Assembly (NCBI GenBank): GCA_022402405.1
Contig: JAKRSG010000309.1
Location: 1 to 7,070 of the forward strand
Direction: 5' to 3'
DNA from: Bacteroidia bacterium
GTDB taxonomy: Bacteria > Bacteroidota > Bacteroidia > UKL13-3
Length of the DNA: 7,070 bases
Part shown: positions 5,943-7,070 of the stretch, in pieces
Numbering within the stretch: the stretch's first letter is position 1
Layout of the letters: each line of letters opens with the position of its first letter
Program-made: the position numbers and the translations under genes
The notes under the pieces: model-generated
Databases searched by the model: none
Told to the model about the DNA's origin: nothing
What the model saw: only the letters and a program-made list of their open reading frames with translations

Positions 5943-7070
5943 TGTTTAATCCAAATAGTTTTAGTTATTACTTCTTGAGAACTTGAGTTTAGAATTTGTA
6001 AATAATAAATACCATTTTCTATTTCATTAACAGAAATAGGTTCAGCACTTATGTAGCCTTCTTTAATGGTCTGACCCAAACTATTTATGATGCGATACGT
6101 GCTGTTTGGATGGTACGACTCTTCTAACTTTACATGTATAAAATCTGCAGAAGGATTTGGGTAAATTTGAATTTTATTATGTAAGCTTAGCTTATCTATA
6201 CCCGTTGGATACGCATTTAGCACAAGTTTATGCAATGCCGGAATTACCCTAGTTAACAGTATATTATTATCTATGCTATCTTGGTTGGTTAACACAGAAA
6301 TACTTACTCCCGTTAGCGTATCTACTGCATTTTCATTAATAAAACCTAAGAAGGTACCGCCATGCGAGTAAACGGTGCGGCCATTAATTAACCTGTTTAA
6401 TCTAAAAATACCTAAGCCATAAGAGCTGTTAGTATTTAATCGTATGGTCTGAACCAATTCTTTTAAGGATGCAGGGCTCAGCAAATTTCCTTTAATAAGT
6501 TTATACCAGAAATCAACATTTTCCTCGGCAGTTGTCATTAGCGCACCTGCAGAGGAAGCCGCGCTAAAAAGTTGAGGAATGATATTTATTGGATAGGTAT
6601 TCATTTCTACTAGATTGGTTCCATTTAAATTCATGGTCCACTGGTTAGGAATAACAGCATTATTGGGTTCGCCATAGAAGAAAGTATTATCCCAACCATT
6701 GGGATCTAGGACCCATTCGCGCATGGCTTGTACTATGGTTTTGTTTAGTACTTTTTCTATGATATAACCTGTAATGATATAATTGGTGTTAGAGTAATTC
6801 CAAGAGGTGCCCGGACTAAAATTAGCAGGGCCGGCCATGCTTAGTATTTCTGGTATGCTCCATATTTTAGAAGGGTTTCCGAGCAGGCTATCATTCATTT
6901 GAGCAGATAGGTATTCTCTGTTACCAGCCTGATGATTGAGACATTGTCTGATAGTAGAATTGGTGTTTAAATTAGGATATCCTTGAATCCATTTTCCGAT
7001 GGTATCATCTAAACTCAATAATCCTTTTTCTTGCATTTTTAATAACAGAACAGCGATATAGGTTTTGGTA
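5939..7070 (-). CDS. Beta-lactamase-fold serine hydrolase with T9SS sorting domain, N-terminus cut off
   Basis: Secreted serine hydrolase of the class C beta-lactamase/DD-peptidase fold. The frame stays open to the right edge, so the Met at 7036 is internal: upstream codons read TKTYIAVLLLK, which fits the S-x-T-K active-site motif with the Lys in the window and the Ser just beyond it. Counting from that Met, other family motifs are the YSN triad at 81-83 (second catalytic motif) and SHGG at 224-227 in place of KTG, typical of the beta-lactamase/esterase family; LSLDD at 7-11 and SPGTSWNYSNTNYIITG at 74-90 are also characteristic. After a short linker, residues ~288-365 form a T9SS type A sorting domain (IYPNPSADFIHV, RIINSLGQTIKEG, ENGIYYLQI), which directs export across the outer membrane and is then cleaved. 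A signal peptide should lie outside the window. The substrate is unknown: a peptidoglycan peptide, D-amino acid peptide or ester are possible, and actual beta-lactam resistance is not implied. Confidence 0.92.
   Translation of the reverse strand, partial: TKTYIAVLLLKMQEKGLLSLDDTIGKWIQGYPNLNTNSTIRQCLNHQAGNREYLSAQMNDSLLGNPSKIWSIPEILSMAGPANFSPGTSWNYSNTNYIITGYIIEKVLNKTIVQAMREWVLDPNGWDNTFFYGEPNNAVIPNQWTMNLNGTNLVEMNTYPINIIPQLFSAASSAGALMTTAEENVDFWYKLIKGNLLSPASLKELVQTIRLNTNSSYGLGIFRLNRLINGRTVYSHGGTFLGFINENAVDTLTGVSISVLTNQDSIDNNILLTRVIPALHKLVLNAYPTGIDKLSLHNKIQIYPNPSADFIHVKLEESYHPNSTYRIINSLGQTIKEGYISAEPISVNEIENGIYYLQILNSSSQEVITKTIWIKH
6063..6186 (-). other. Core of the T9SS type A C-terminal sorting domain
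   Basis: This stretch encodes the most diagnostic part of the hydrolase's C-terminal sorting signal, from the IYPNPSADF strand to the NSLGQTIKEG turn; the rest of the domain runs to the stop codon. It is strong evidence that the host has a type IX secretion system. The boundaries are approximate. Confidence 0.8.

Noticed and set aside
7034..7036. ATG at 7036 (- strand) as the start of the hydrolase
   Set aside because: The frame stays open upstream and encodes the TK of the active-site motif, so this Met is internal.
1..7070. CRISPR array, tRNA or rRNA gene, insertion sequence or integrase attachment site
   Set aside because: No regularly spaced repeats, RNA gene sequence, transposase or integrase coding sequence was seen.

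Overview
The window most likely comes from an AT-rich member of the Bacteroidota. Three things point there. The protein at the right edge ends in a type IX secretion (T9SS) type A sorting domain, a system known only from this group and close relatives. The histidine kinase has the SHNLRSH phosphoacceptor box common in flavobacterial and cytophagal kinases. The genes also lack clear Shine-Dalgarno sequences. Genus cannot be read from the sequence.

Left part (1-2948, + strand) looks like a defence module. It opens with the 3' part of an Eco57I/TaqI-type adenine-specific DNA methyltransferase, covering the end of the catalytic domain and the target-recognition domain. The stretch 1063-1286 follows, holding only a 33-codon open frame that may be a gene remnant. 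Next is a complete two-gene DarTG system: darT encodes a DUF4433 toxin that ADP-ribosylates single-stranded DNA, and 3 nt later darG encodes an antitoxin made of a macrodomain (which removes the DNA modification) and a DarT-binding C-terminal domain. The expected catalytic residues of both proteins are present. DNA methylation plus DNA ADP-ribosylation is a plausible two-layer anti-phage locus. DarTG is a described system, so the module is known in type; its neighbourhood is what is new here.

Middle (2949-3644): 39 nt after darG lies an unrecognised 169-residue protein with one predicted membrane helix. Its gene has an unusual A/C-only leader containing a C7 run. It is bracketed by two almost identical 15-nt perfect palindromes (CTAAATTnAATTTAG), one over the darG stop and one just after its own stop. 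It could be a passenger of the darTG transcript, an accessory gene or an unrelated host gene.

Right part (3645-7070): a soluble sensor histidine kinase with four PAS domains lies on the + strand. It has no partner regulator in the window, and its upstream region carries a Bacteroidota-like promoter and a 9-bp inverted repeat. It converges on a serine hydrolase of the beta-lactamase/penicillin-binding fold on the - strand, whose N-terminus is cut by the window edge and whose C-terminus carries the T9SS sorting signal. The two genes share the four bases TTAA as overlapping stop codons. This part looks like ordinary chromosome and places the right boundary of the defence module somewhere between about 2940 and 3645.
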